Part shown: positions 33,796 to 43,403 of the stretch, piece after piece | How the letters are laid out: each line of letters begins with the position of its first letter | Position numbering within the stretch: position 1 is the stretch's first letter | NCBI GenBank assembly: GCA_002102225.1 | Contig: LQPB01000076.1 | Span: 81,814-145,813, forward strand | Length of the DNA: 64,000 nt | Source: Mycobacterium interjectum | Lineage (GTDB): Bacteria; Actinomycetota; Actinomycetes; Mycobacteriales; Mycobacteriaceae | Direction: 5' to 3' | Notes under the pieces: generated by a model | The model's input: only the letters and a program-made list of their open reading frames with translations | The model's database searches: none | What the model was told of the DNA's origin: nothing | Translations under genes and position numbers: made by a program

Positions 33796-34397
33796 CGGCT
33801 GAGTCCCCGGACGATCAGCGTGGTGTTGTGCTCGAGCCAGGCGTCGTCGAGGGTGCGCTCGGTGGCCATCGACATCATGACGGTGCCGCCGATCATGTCC
33901 ATCAGCAGCCGCGCGTCGATGCCGTCGGTCGCCGACCCGTTCGCGGCGGCGTCGTCGAGGTAGCGCTGCAGGCGCTGGTAGGTGCCGCCCTGCAGCCGAT
34001 CCAGCAGCCGCGCCGACAGCCCGGGCTCCGACGGCAGTTCGGCCGTCAGGCCCGACACCGCGCTGTGCACCGCCGGGCGGCTGAACAGCTGGATCGATCC
34101 CTCGAGCAGGCTGCGCACGACCGTCCGCAGGTCACCGGTCAGCGGCAGCTCCTCTTGTGGCGTCGGGGGAAACACCGCCGCGAAGACGAGTTCGATCTTG
34201 GTGGGGAAGCGCCGGTACACCGCTGGCGGCGTGGCGCCGGCCCGGGCCGCCACCAACGGAATGCTCAACCGCGCGTAGCCGATCTCTTCGAGCAGCTCGT
34301 TGGTGGCCTGCAGTACCGCGTCATCGATGCGCGCATCGCGGGGCCGCCCCTGCGACTTGGTTTCGCGATGCCGGCGTTCGACGGGTGTTGATTTCAT
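33792..34397 (-). CDS. TetR regulator of the LLM-SDR / sulfotransferase locus
   Basis: A 201-residue TetR protein. The HTH is DDAVLQATNELLEEIGYARL followed by AGATPPAVYRRFPTKIELV. The C-terminal domain has LLMDMIGGTVMMSMATER. ATG 34397 is preferred over 34433 because a palindrome, CATTACG-N7-CGTAATG, starts within this codon, consistent with autorepression. The next gene is coupled by ATGA. Confidence 0.88.
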   Translation of the reverse strand: MKSTPVERRHRETKSQGRPRDARIDDAVLQATNELLEEIGYARLSIPLVAARAGATPPAVYRRFPTKIELVFAAVFPPTPQEELPLTGDLRTVVRSLLEGSIQLFSRPAVHSAVSGLTAELPSEPGLSARLLDRLQGGTYQRLQRYLDDAAANGSATDGIDARLLMDMIGGTVMMSMATERTLDDAWLEHNTTLIVRGLSR

Positions 34398-34415
34398 TAC
34401 GTTCAGATCGTAATG
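34395..34415. promoter_or_regulatory. TetR operator candidate over the tetR start
   Basis: Perfect 7-bp arms CATTACG (34395-34401) and CGTAATG (34409-34415), spacer TTCAGAT. The left arm is the start codon of the TetR gene itself. It lies 126 bp before the divergent sulfotransferase ATG. Confidence 0.65.
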
Positions 34416-34540
34416 TTTTGTGGGACCGAGCACAACGGTTCACCCGAACATCGGGAGGCATCGAGCAATCGGCGCAGTCCGCGTAATTCCCCTGCGCGTC
34501 AATAGGTTTCGTATCCACTCAACGATGAGGGGCGCCCGTC

Positions 34541-35794
34541 ATGGCCATCGACACCCCACCCAGACCGCTACCGTTTCGGATCCTCAACGGCGGCTACCGC
34601 GCCGCACGGATGCTGGGCGCTCATCCGCTGCCGCTGCGCAAGTACGCGCTCATGGACCGGGCCAGCCGGCGCGCCGGCGGGCTGACCGACTTCGGTGATG
34701 CCCGCTTCGAAGCGGGTCTGGACCGGCTCATCGAGTCCATCAACTCCGATGACAAGCTCAACGGCTTCGGCCGGATCCTGGCCACGACGCACCTCACCAA
34801 CCTGCTCCGCCAGCGGTTGCTGGTGATGGACCACGTCCGCCGGAACCCCTCGATCCGCGACGAGGTCATCGCCAAACCGGTCTTCCTGGTCGGCGCGCCC
34901 CGCACCGGCACCACGATCACCCATCACCTGCTGAGCCAGGACGATCGGTTTCGCTTCCCCCTCACCTGGGAGTGCGACGAGCTGCACCCGCCGCTGGATC
35001 CGGCCACGATGCGCACCGACCCGCGCATCGTCCGCAGTGAAAAGCAAATCCGGCGCACCCTGGCCCTGGCCCCCGATCTGGACGCGGCCCACCCGCTCGG
35101 CGCGTGGGAGGCTCAAGAGTGTGCGCTGTTGCACGCCTACGCCTTTCACAGCGAGACGTTTCTCGTCATGTTCAACTGCCAGGGCTACGACCGGTGGTTG
35201 GCCGACCAAGACCGCACCTGGGTCTACCAGGAACAGAAGCTGCTCCTGCAGTACATGCAGAGCGGGGGGCAGCGTCCCCGGGAGAGCTGGCTGCTCAAGA
35301 CGCCGCCGCACATGGCCAACATCGACAAGATCCTCGACGTCTTCCCCGACGCCCGCTTTGTCACCACCTACCGAGAACCCACCGAAGTCATCGCCTCCAG
35401 CTGCAAGCTGTCCGGCACCGTCTTCGCGATGGTGACCGACGACGTCGACTGGCATGACCACGGCCGGTACATGAGCTGGCGCACCGGGGGTATGCTCGCA
35501 CGCAACGTCGAACTGCGGCGCCAATTCGCCGACCGCGCAGCGCAATTCATCGATTTTCCGATGGATCGGATGGTTCGCGACCCGATGGCGTGCGTCAAAG
35601 AGATCTATGACCACTTCGGCATGGAGCTCACCGTCGAGGTGCACCGGAAGATGAGCAGGTTCATGGCCGAGCGTGGCATGGGCACCCGCAAGCCCAACAT
35701 CTACCGTGCCGAGGATTACGGACTCGACATCGCCACGATGTGGCCCGAACTCCAGTACTACCGCGACTTTTACGGAATCGAGGACAAGCGATGA
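34541..35794 (+). CDS. sulfotransferase family protein
   Basis: A 417-residue protein with the PAPS 5'-phosphosulfate loop GAPRTGTT (residues 118-125) and a later 3'-phosphate region around FVTTYREPTEVIASS. It belongs to the Sulfotransfer_3/Stf group, which is expanded in mycobacteria. It would move sulfate from PAPS to a hydroxyl or amine of a lipid, sterol or sugar. ATG 34541 has a weak upstream GAGG. The stop overlaps the DUF1214 ATG, so the two are translationally coupled and divergent from the tetR-LLM-SDR operon. Confidence 0.88.
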   Translation: MAIDTPPRPLPFRILNGGYRAARMLGAHPLPLRKYALMDRASRRAGGLTDFGDARFEAGLDRLIESINSDDKLNGFGRILATTHLTNLLRQRLLVMDHVRRNPSIRDEVIAKPVFLVGAPRTGTTITHHLLSQDDRFRFPLTWECDELHPPLDPATMRTDPRIVRSEKQIRRTLALAPDLDAAHPLGAWEAQECALLHAYAFHSETFLVMFNCQGYDRWLADQDRTWVYQEQKLLLQYMQSGGQRPRESWLLKTPPHMANIDKILDVFPDARFVTTYREPTEVIASSCKLSGTVFAMVTDDVDWHDHGRYMSWRTGGMLARNVELRRQFADRAAQFIDFPMDRMVRDPMACVKEIYDHFGMELTVEVHRKMSRFMAERGMGTRKPNIYRAEDYGLDIATMWPELQYYRDFYGIEDKR

Positions 35795-36951
35795 CCGAAG
35801 AGCTGAGTGAAGCAGCGCGGGCGGCGTGGCGGCGGTTCGGCGATCTGCACGACGACCTGCTCGCCGTCGCACTGGCACAGGGCAACCTCGACGAGGGTTC
35901 GGCCACCGCGCTTCTGGGGCGCCTGGTCGGCCACATTCAGTACATGGGGCTGCAATTGCGCAGCGACCCGGTGCGACCAACGCTGATCAACGCCCAGTAC
36001 GCGCCGTGGAACTGGGGGCATTCCAACCCCGACACCCTGTACCTGTCGGCGCGCATCGACGATGCGCACGACTACCGGGTGTACGGCACGTTGGGCTCCG
36101 TCGCCCAGACGACCTTCGGCGTCTACGCCGGCAAGGATGACCAAGCCCGGGCGGTCAAGACGCAGTCCGAGGACCTCGACGTCGCGCCGGACGGCTCCTT
36201 CGAGATCTACTTCAGTCGCGAGAAGATAGGCGATACCAACTGGTTTGAACTTCCCCCCGGCGCCGAGTCGTTCTGCTGCTATCAGACCTACGGTGACTGG
36301 CAACGGCAGTCGAAAGGCAGCATCCGCATCGAATGCCTCAATCCGCAACCACCGGCGGAACCGCCGTCGCTGGCCCAGACCGTGGCCGCGTTCGAGGAGC
36401 ACTTGGCCGCCTCGCGCGACCTGTTCACCATGTGGGTCAAAGACATTCCCGCGCGCGTCTTCGGGGCCTTGCCGAAGAACGTCGCCATCCCGCCGATGCA
36501 GCCGCCGTCGGCGATGGCCGGGGCGTGGTTCGTCCCCATCTCCTGGGAACTGGAGGACGGCCAGGCCTTGGTGATCGACTACGAAATCCCCGCCAGCAGC
36601 CCGTATGTCGGCATCTGCCTGACCAACCGGTGGAGCGAGATGATCGACATCGCGACCCGCCAGACGAGCCTGAACCGGGCCCAGTCGCACACCGACGGCA
36701 ACCGCGTGCGGGTGCTGGTGGCCGCCCAGGACGTCGGCGTCGACAATTGGCTCGACGCCCGCGGGTATCGAAGCGGGGTCGTGACCTGGCGGGCCACCGC
36801 TGCCGAGCAGCCCGCGACACCGACCGCGACGGTGATCGACATCGACGAAGTCGACGAGTACTTCGACCCGTCGCGGCGCGTCACCGCCTACCAACGGGCG
36901 GCGGCGTTGTCGGCGCGGCAGCGTCACTTCGCCGAGCGCGACGCGATCTGA
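35791..36951 (+). CDS. DUF1214 domain protein
   Basis: A 386-residue soluble protein. The C-terminal half (SWELEDGQALVIDYEIP, CLTNRWSEMIDIATRQTSL) matches the DUF1214 fold. The N-terminal part contains NPDTLYLSARID, a DUF1254-like segment. No signal peptide or TM. Function is unknown; coupling to a sulfotransferase suggests it works on the same substrate. ATG 35791 overlaps the upstream TGA. Confidence 0.8.
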   Translation: MTEELSEAARAAWRRFGDLHDDLLAVALAQGNLDEGSATALLGRLVGHIQYMGLQLRSDPVRPTLINAQYAPWNWGHSNPDTLYLSARIDDAHDYRVYGTLGSVAQTTFGVYAGKDDQARAVKTQSEDLDVAPDGSFEIYFSREKIGDTNWFELPPGAESFCCYQTYGDWQRQSKGSIRIECLNPQPPAEPPSLAQTVAAFEEHLAASRDLFTMWVKDIPARVFGALPKNVAIPPMQPPSAMAGAWFVPISWELEDGQALVIDYEIPASSPYVGICLTNRWSEMIDIATRQTSLNRAQSHTDGNRVRVLVAAQDVGVDNWLDARGYRSGVVTWRATAAEQPATPTATVIDIDEVDEYFDPSRRVTAYQRAAALSARQRHFAERDAI

Positions 36952-36958
36952 CGGCTGG

Positions 36959-37123
36959 TCCGATGGTGATGAGCTGCTGCGCCCCGCTACGCGGCGCTTG
37001 CACTCACCACTAGTCCGATGGTGGTGAGCTGCTGCGCCCCGCTACGCGGCGCTTGCACTCACCACTAGTCCGACGGTGGTGAGCTGCTGCGCCCCGCTAC
37101 GCGGCGCTTGCACTCACCACTAG
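36959..37123. repeat. 55-bp tandem repeat, three copies, with terminator-like hairpins
   Basis: Units 36959-37013, 37014-37068 and 37069-37123. Each unit can fold: GTGGTGAG pairs with CTCACCAC and an inner GCGCC with GGCGC. The first unit has one arm base changed (GATGAG). The last unit includes the stop codon of the convergent lysA-like gene. The array fills the gap between two convergent genes and likely serves as a bidirectional terminator. Confidence 0.92.
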
Positions 37124-38460
37124 CCGCAGTCGCGGGAGAGCAGATCCGCAACCGTCTCGCGGCGAACCAGGGCGCGGGCCCGACCGTCCCTGACCGCCAC
37201 CAGCGGCGGCCGGCCGACCATGTTGTAGTTGGACGCCATGCTGTGGTGATAGGCGCCGGTGCAGGCCACGGCCAACAGGTCGCCGGGGCGAAGGTCCGCC
37301 GGCAGCTCGATGTCGCGGGCGATCTCGTCGCCGGCCTCGCAGTGCCGGCCGGCCACGGTGACGCGGTGCTGGGCTCCCCGCGGGTGCCGGTTCGCCAGCG
37401 CGACGGTGTATTGCGCGCCGTACAACGACACCCGCGGGTTATCGCTCATTCCGCCGTCGACGGCGACGAAGGTGCGGCCACCCGGCTGAGCCTTCACCGC
37501 GCACACCCGATACAGCGTCACACCGGCCCGGCCGCAGATGGCGCGCCCGGGTTCCACCACGACGGCCGGCCGGGGGAAGTGCTCGGCCGCGCAGGCCTCG
37601 TCCAGGGCGTCCTCGATGACGCGCGCCAGCTCGACGAGGTCGAGCTCGCGATCGCCGGGCAGGTAGGGGATGGCGTGGCCGCCGCCGAGGTTGAGCTCGG
37701 TGAGGATGACGCCGTGGCGGGCGCGGACGTCGGCCATGGCGGCGATCATCCGGCGGATCGCCTCGCCGTACAGGGCCGCGTCGGTGACCTGCGAGCCGAG
37801 ATGGCAGTGCAACCCCACCAGGTCGAGGATGGGGTGCGCCAGCACGCGCTTGACCGCGTCCGCGGCGTGGTCACCGGCGAGGGTGAAGCCGAACTTCTGA
37901 TCGCCGATGCCGGTCGTGACGGCGCGATGGCCGTGTATGTCGAGATCGGGGGTCACCCGGATGAGCACCGGCTGGCGCCGGCGGGCGAGGCCCGCGAGGT
38001 AGGCGATCTCGATGCACGAATCGACCACGACGCGCCCGACGCCCGCCTCTACGGCCTCGCGCAGCTCGTCGAGCGATTTCGCGTTGCCGTGCAGGACGAT
38101 CCGGGCCGGGTCCACTCCGCCGGCCAGGGCGGTGGAAAGTTCGCCGCCCGAGCAGACATCGACACCGAGCCCCTCCTCGCGCGCCCACCGCGCGACCGCG
38201 GTGGTCAGCAGCGACTTCCCCGCGTACACCACCCCGACACCGCGCAGTGCCTTGCGGTAGCGACGGGCGCGATGGCGGAAGTCGGCCTCGTCGATGACGT
38301 AGGCCGGGGTGTCGAACTCGTCGGCGATGTCGGCCAGCGGCACGCCGCCGACGCAGAGCTGCCCCTGCTCATCGGAGCGGGTCGTGACCGGCCAGATCGT
38401 GGAATCGAACCGGCGAGGCGCCGCCCGACCGAGCGACGGCACGATGTCCAGCAACGTCAT
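37120..38460 (-). CDS. diaminopimelate decarboxylase paralogue
   Basis: A 446-residue fold-type III PLP enzyme. VVYAGKSLLTTAVA holds the PLP Lys, VLHGNAKSLDEL and GLHCHLGSQ fit LysA. GGGHAIPY, EPGRAICG and AYHHSMASNYN form the phosphate and substrate site. The conserved CESGD is CEAGD here. LysA makes L-lysine from meso-DAP; the main mycobacterial lysA lies with thrA elsewhere, so this is a paralogue of unknown specificity. Its stop lies in the 55-bp repeat. Confidence 0.87.
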   Translation of the reverse strand: MTLLDIVPSLGRAAPRRFDSTIWPVTTRSDEQGQLCVGGVPLADIADEFDTPAYVIDEADFRHRARRYRKALRGVGVVYAGKSLLTTAVARWAREEGLGVDVCSGGELSTALAGGVDPARIVLHGNAKSLDELREAVEAGVGRVVVDSCIEIAYLAGLARRRQPVLIRVTPDLDIHGHRAVTTGIGDQKFGFTLAGDHAADAVKRVLAHPILDLVGLHCHLGSQVTDAALYGEAIRRMIAAMADVRARHGVILTELNLGGGHAIPYLPGDRELDLVELARVIEDALDEACAAEHFPRPAVVVEPGRAICGRAGVTLYRVCAVKAQPGGRTFVAVDGGMSDNPRVSLYGAQYTVALANRHPRGAQHRVTVAGRHCEAGDEIARDIELPADLRPGDLLAVACTGAYHHSMASNYNMVGRPPLVAVRDGRARALVRRETVADLLSRDCG

Positions 38461-38579
38461 GACTTCACGGTGCGGCCGGCCGGCGTGCGGTGCCGCTTTT
38501 CTTACGATCCCTTGACGGTGCCGGGCCCAATCTTGACGCCGTGCTACGCCTTTTCGAGCGTCCCTAGAATGGATTCATC

Positions 38580-41500
38580 ATGACCGCACCGGGGCCTGCC
38601 CACCCAGAAACCCCGATCGCGGGGCTCGTGGATCTGGCGCTGACCGCGCCGACCTTCCAGCAGCTGATCGACACCGCGGCAGCCCGGCCCGCCGAATTGC
38701 GCCTGGTCGGACCGGCCAGCGCGCGGCTGTTCGTCGCCGGCGCGCTGGCGCGGCTGGGTCCGTTACTGGTGGTCACCGCGACCGGGCGCGAGGCCGACGA
38801 ACTGACCGCCGAACTGCGGGGGGCGTTCGGCGACGCGGTGACGGTCTTCCCGTCCTGGGAAACCCTGCCGCACGAGCGGCTTTCCCCCGGCATCGACACC
38901 GTCGGCGCCCGCATGCTGGTGCTGCGCCGGCTGGCGCACCCCGACGACGCGCGGCTGGGCCCCCCCTTGCACGTGGTGGTGACGGCGGTGCGGTCGCTGC
39001 TGCAGCCGATGACGCCGCGGTTGGGCGACGTGGAGCCGGTCACCCTGAGCGTCGGGCGGGAGATCGCCTTCGAGGACGTCGTGGCCCGGCTGGTCGAGCT
39101 GGCCTACACCCGCGTGGACATGGTCGGCCGGCGCGGTGAGTTCGCCGTGCGCGGCGGGATCCTCGACGTCTTTCCGCCGACCGCCGAACACCCGGTGCGC
39201 GTCGAGTTCTGGGGCGACGAGGTCAGCGAGATGCGGATGTTCTCGGTCGCCGATCAGCGCTCCATTCCCGAGATCGAGGTCGACACCGTGATCGCGGTGG
39301 CCTGCCGCGAACTGCTGCTCACCGACGACGTGCGGGAGCGGGCCGCCGCGCTGGCCGCCCGGCACTCCACCGGCGAACCCGCCATCACCGGCAGCGTCAC
39401 CGACATGCTGGCCAAGCTGGGCGAGGGCATCGCCGTCGACGGCATGGAGGCGTTGCTGCCGGTGCTGCGGCCCGGCGAGCACGTGCTGCTGACCGACCAG
39501 CTGGGCGGCGGCACCCCGGTGCTGGTGTGTGACCCGGAGAAGGTGCGCACCCGCGCGGCCGACCTGATCAAGACGGGCAGCGAATTCCTCGAGGCGTCGT
39601 GGTCCGTCGCGGCGCTCGGCACCGACGCGCCCGTCGACGTGGCCCAGTTCGGCGGATCCGGCTTCACCGAACTGGACGACGTGCGGGCCGCGGCGGCCCG
39701 CGCCGACCACCCGTGGTGGACGCTGAGCCAGCTCTCCGACGAGTCGGCGGTGGAGCTGGAGGTGCGAGCGGCGCCGTCGGCCCGAGGTCATCAACACGAC
39801 ATCGACGGCATCTTCGCGATGCTGCGCGCCCACGTCGCCACGGGCGGGCACGCCGCGGTCGTCACGCCCGGCACCGGGACCGCGCACCGGGTGGTCGAGC
39901 GGCTCGCCGAGTCCGAAACCCCCGCCGCCATGCTGGAACCCGGTGCCGCCCCGACACCCGGGGTGGTCGGCGTGCTCAAGGGCCCGCTGCACGACGGCCT
40001 GATCATCCCGGGCGACCCCGCCAACCTGGTGGTCATCACCGAGACGGACCTGACCGGCAACCGGGCCACGGCCGTCGAGGGCAAGCGGCTGGCCGCCAAG
40101 CGGCGCAACACCGTCGACCCGCTCGCGCTCACGGCCGGCGACCTGGTGGTGCACGACCAGCACGGCATCGGGCGGTTCGTGGAAATGGTCGAGCGGACCG
40201 TCGGCGGCGCGCGCCGGGAGTACCTCGTTCTGGAATACGCCTCGAGCAAGCGGGGTGGGGGTTCGGACAAGCTGTACGTGCCGATGGATTCGCTGGACCA
40301 GCTGTCGCGCTACGTCGGCGGGCAGGCGCCGGCGCTGAGCAGGCTCGGCGGCAGCGACTGGGCCAACACCAAGACCAAGGCGCGCCGGGCCGTGCGCGAG
40401 ATCGCCGGCGAGCTGGTGTCGCTGTACGCCAAGCGGCAGGCCAGCCCCGGGCACGCGTTCGGGCCGGACACCCCGTGGCAGGCCGAGATGGAGGACGCGT
40501 TCGCGTTCACCGAGACCGTCGACCAGCTCACCGCGATCACCGAGGTCAAGGCCGACATGGAAAAGCCGGTCCCGATGGACCGGGTGATCTGCGGCGACGT
40601 GGGTTACGGCAAGACCGAGATCGCGGTGCGGGCGGCGTTCAAGGCCGTCCAGGACGGCAAGCAGGTCGCCGTGCTGGTGCCCACCACGCTGCTGGCCGAC
40701 CAGCACCTGCAGACGTTCAGCGAGCGGATGGCCGACTTCCCGGTGACCGTCAAGGGGCTGTCCCGGTTCACCGACACCGCCGAGTCCCGCGCCGTGATCG
40801 ACGGCCTGGCCGACGGCACGGTCGACATCGTGATCGGCACCCATCGGCTGCTGCAGACCGGGGTGCGCTGGAAGGACCTGGGGCTGGTCGTCGTCGACGA
40901 GGAGCAGCGGTTCGGCGTCGAGCACAAGGAACACATCAAGTCGCTGCGCACCCACGTCGACGTGCTCACCATGAGCGCCACCCCGATCCCCCGCACGCTG
41001 GAGATGAGCCTGGCCGGCATCCGCGAGATGTCGACCATCCTCACCCCACCCGAGGAGCGGTATCCCGTGCTGACGTACGTCGGCCCGCACGACGACAAGC
41101 AGGTCGCGGCCGCGTTGCGGCGCGAGCTGCTGCGTGACGGCCAGGCGTTCTACGTGCACAACCGGGTGAGCTCCATCGACCGGGCCGCCGCCCGGGTCCG
41201 CGAGCTGGTGCCCGAGGCGCGCGTCGTCGTCGCGCACGGGCAGATGCCCGAGGAGCGGCTGGAGCGCACCGTGCAGGGCTTCTGGAACCGCGAGTACGAC
41301 ATCCTGGTCTGCACCACGATCGTGGAGACCGGCCTGGACATCTCCAACGCGAACACGCTGATCGTCGAGCGTGCCGACACCTTCGGGCTGTCGCAGCTGC
41401 ACCAGCTGCGCGGCCGGGTCGGCCGCAGCCGCGAGCGCGGCTACGCCTACTTCCTGTATCCGCAACACGCGCCGCTGACCGAGACGGCCTACGACCGGCT

Positions 41501-42236
41501 GGCGACCATCGCGCAGAACAACGAGCTGGGCGCCGGCATGGCCGTCGCGCTCAAGGACCTGGAGATCCGCGGCGCCGGCAACGTGCTGGGCGTCGAGCAG
41601 TCCGGCCACGTCGCCGGGGTCGGCTTCGACCTGTACGTGCGGCTGGTGGGCGAGGCCGTGGAGGCGTACCGGGCGGCCGCCGACGGCCAGACGGTCACCA
41701 CGCCCGAGGAGCCCAAGGATGTGCGGATCGACCTGCCGGTGGACGCGCACCTGCCGCCGGACTACATCGCCAGCGACCGGCTCCGGTTGGAGGGCTACCG
41801 GCGGCTGGCCGCGGCCTCCGACGATGCCGCCGTCGGCGCCGTCGTTGAGGAGCTGATCGACCGCTACGGCGCGCTGCCCGAGCCCGCCGAGCGGCTGGTG
41901 GCCGTCGCGCGGCTGCGGCTGTTGTGCCGCGACGCGGGCATCACCGAGGTGTCGGCCCCGTCGGCGGCCACCGTGCGGCTGTCGCCGGTGACGCTGCTGG
42001 ATTCGGCCCAGGTGCGGCTCAAGCGGATGTACCCGGCGGCGCACTACCGCGCCACGACGTCCACGGTTCAGGTGCCCATTCCGCGGGCCGGCGGGGTCGG
42101 GGCCCCGCGCCTGCGCGACGTCGAATTGCTGCAGATGGTGGCCAACCTCGTCACGGCACTGCAGGGAAAACCACAGATAGAGATTGGTATAACGGGGTCA
42201 CCGGCACCCACGAGCGGGGAGGAGCGGCGCGCATGA
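38580..42236 (+). CDS. mfd: transcription-repair coupling factor
   Basis: A 1218-residue DNA translocase that removes stalled RNA polymerase and recruits UvrA. UvrB-homology N-terminal domains (PSWETLPHERLSP) are followed by the RNAP-interacting domain (LTAGDLVVHDQHGIGRF), helicase motifs GDVGYGKTEIA (Walker A), VVVDEEQRFG (DEEQ), and MSATPIPRTLEMS. The TRG motif region and the C-terminal D7 domain follow. The start MTAPGPAHPETPIAGLVD resembles M. tuberculosis Mfd. It is coupled to mazG by ATGA. Confidence 0.97.
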   Translation: MTAPGPAHPETPIAGLVDLALTAPTFQQLIDTAAARPAELRLVGPASARLFVAGALARLGPLLVVTATGREADELTAELRGAFGDAVTVFPSWETLPHERLSPGIDTVGARMLVLRRLAHPDDARLGPPLHVVVTAVRSLLQPMTPRLGDVEPVTLSVGREIAFEDVVARLVELAYTRVDMVGRRGEFAVRGGILDVFPPTAEHPVRVEFWGDEVSEMRMFSVADQRSIPEIEVDTVIAVACRELLLTDDVRERAAALAARHSTGEPAITGSVTDMLAKLGEGIAVDGMEALLPVLRPGEHVLLTDQLGGGTPVLVCDPEKVRTRAADLIKTGSEFLEASWSVAALGTDAPVDVAQFGGSGFTELDDVRAAAARADHPWWTLSQLSDESAVELEVRAAPSARGHQHDIDGIFAMLRAHVATGGHAAVVTPGTGTAHRVVERLAESETPAAMLEPGAAPTPGVVGVLKGPLHDGLIIPGDPANLVVITETDLTGNRATAVEGKRLAAKRRNTVDPLALTAGDLVVHDQHGIGRFVEMVERTVGGARREYLVLEYASSKRGGGSDKLYVPMDSLDQLSRYVGGQAPALSRLGGSDWANTKTKARRAVREIAGELVSLYAKRQASPGHAFGPDTPWQAEMEDAFAFTETVDQLTAITEVKADMEKPVPMDRVICGDVGYGKTEIAVRAAFKAVQDGKQVAVLVPTTLLADQHLQTFSERMADFPVTVKGLSRFTDTAESRAVIDGLADGTVDIVIGTHRLLQTGVRWKDLGLVVVDEEQRFGVEHKEHIKSLRTHVDVLTMSATPIPRTLEMSLAGIREMSTILTPPEERYPVLTYVGPHDDKQVAAALRRELLRDGQAFYVHNRVSSIDRAAARVRELVPEARVVVAHGQMPEERLERTVQGFWNREYDILVCTTIVETGLDISNANTLIVERADTFGLSQLHQLRGRVGRSRERGYAYFLYPQHAPLTETAYDRLATIAQNNELGAGMAVALKDLEIRGAGNVLGVEQSGHVAGVGFDLYVRLVGEAVEAYRAAADGQTVTTPEEPKDVRIDLPVDAHLPPDYIASDRLRLEGYRRLAAASDDAAVGAVVEELIDRYGALPEPAERLVAVARLRLLCRDAGITEVSAPSAATVRLSPVTLLDSAQVRLKRMYPAAHYRATTSTVQVPIPRAGGVGAPRLRDVELLQMVANLVTALQGKPQIEIGITGSPAPTSGEERRA

Positions 42237-43282
42237 TCGTCGTCTTGTTCGACCCCCGCCGCCCGTCGCTGGTGCCGGTCGAGGCCATCGAGCACCTCGC
42301 CGGCGAAGTGCAATACACCGAGGAGATGCCCGTCGCGGTGCCCTGGTCCCTGCCCGCCGCGCGACCGGTGCACTCCGGGGACCCCAACGCGCCGGCGCCG
42401 GTGCTGCTGTCCTCCGATCCGGACCACCCGGCCGTGGCCGCCCGATTGGCGGCCGGGGCGCGGCTGATCTCGGCGCCGGACAGGCCGCGCGGCGAGCGAC
42501 TGGTCGACGCCGTGGCGTTGATGGACAAGTTGCGCACCGCGGGGCCGTGGGAGAGCGAACAGACCCACGACTCGTTGCGCAAGTTCCTGCTCGAGGAGAC
42601 CTACGAGCTGCTGGACGCCGTGCGCAGCGGCAACGCCGACCAGCTGCGCGAGGAACTCGGAGACGTGTTGCTGCAGGTCCTCTTCCACGCCCGCATCGCC
42701 GAGGACGCGCCGCAGTCGGCGTTCACCATCGACGACGTCGCGGCCGCGTTGATGCGTAAACTGGGCAATCGGGTACCAGGAGTGCTTGCGGGGCAATCGA
42801 TTTCGCTCGAAGAGCAATTGGCGCAATGGGAGGAGGCCAAGGCCTCAGAAAGGGCGGCAAAGGCGCGAAACTCGGTGATGGACGACGTGCACACCGGTCA
42901 ACCTGCACTGGCTTTGGCGCAGAAGGTGATTCAGCGCGCCGAGAAGGCGGGGCTGCCCGCCGACCTGATCCCCGCCGAGATGACCTCCGTTTCGGTGGCG
43001 GCCGACTTCGATGCGGAAAGCGCGCTTCGCGCCGCGGTTTTGGAGTTCGTGGACACGGTCCGCAGCGTGGAGACAGCGATCGCGGCCGCGCGCCGCGGCG
43101 ACAACGTTCCGGTCGAACTCGACGTCGCGCCGCTGGGCGAGGTCACCGAGGAGGAGTGGCGCGCGCACTGGCCTCTCGCCGAATCGGCCCTCGAAGAGAC
43201 GGTCGTCGGCGAGCCGGCCGCCGACGACGCCGGCTCCAAGGCGTCCGGCGGGGGCTCCAAGCGGCGCAAAGGGCGGAAATAG
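42233..43282 (+). CDS. mazG: nucleoside triphosphate pyrophosphohydrolase MazG
   Basis: A 349-residue NTP-PPase that clears oxidised or excess NTPs. The MazG domain shows LRKFLLEETYELLDA and LREELGDVLLQVLFHARI, the E-x-x-E-x12-28-E-x-x-D metal site. The N-terminal ~90 residues are a TPR-like or SAM-MTase-like mycobacterial extension. The C-terminus ends in a Lys/Arg-rich GGGSKRRKGRK tail. Longer than the M. tuberculosis protein by ~24 residues. Overlaps mfd. Confidence 0.95.
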   Translation: MIVVLFDPRRPSLVPVEAIEHLAGEVQYTEEMPVAVPWSLPAARPVHSGDPNAPAPVLLSSDPDHPAVAARLAAGARLISAPDRPRGERLVDAVALMDKLRTAGPWESEQTHDSLRKFLLEETYELLDAVRSGNADQLREELGDVLLQVLFHARIAEDAPQSAFTIDDVAAALMRKLGNRVPGVLAGQSISLEEQLAQWEEAKASERAAKARNSVMDDVHTGQPALALAQKVIQRAEKAGLPADLIPAEMTSVSVAADFDAESALRAAVLEFVDTVRSVETAIAAARRGDNVPVELDVAPLGEVTEEEWRAHWPLAESALEETVVGEPAADDAGSKASGGGSKRRKGRK

Positions 43283-43403
43283 TGCACTGTGGCGCCGCCG
43301 CGGTGCGCTTCGGGCAGCAATCGACGGGTTAGCCGCGAAACCCGTGGGACGATGGTCGTAGCAGGAGTTGGTGCAGGGGAGTAGTAGGGGAGCTTAAACG
43401 GGC

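Noticed and set aside
36959..37123. CRISPR array
   Set aside because: The repeats are directly abutting without spacers, and no cas genes are seen in the window.
38763..42044. Open frame of 1093 codons antisense to mfd
   Set aside because: High-GC third-position bias makes long antisense frames; the product is His/Gly/Val/Arg-rich without any motif, while mfd on the plus strand has all helicase motifs.
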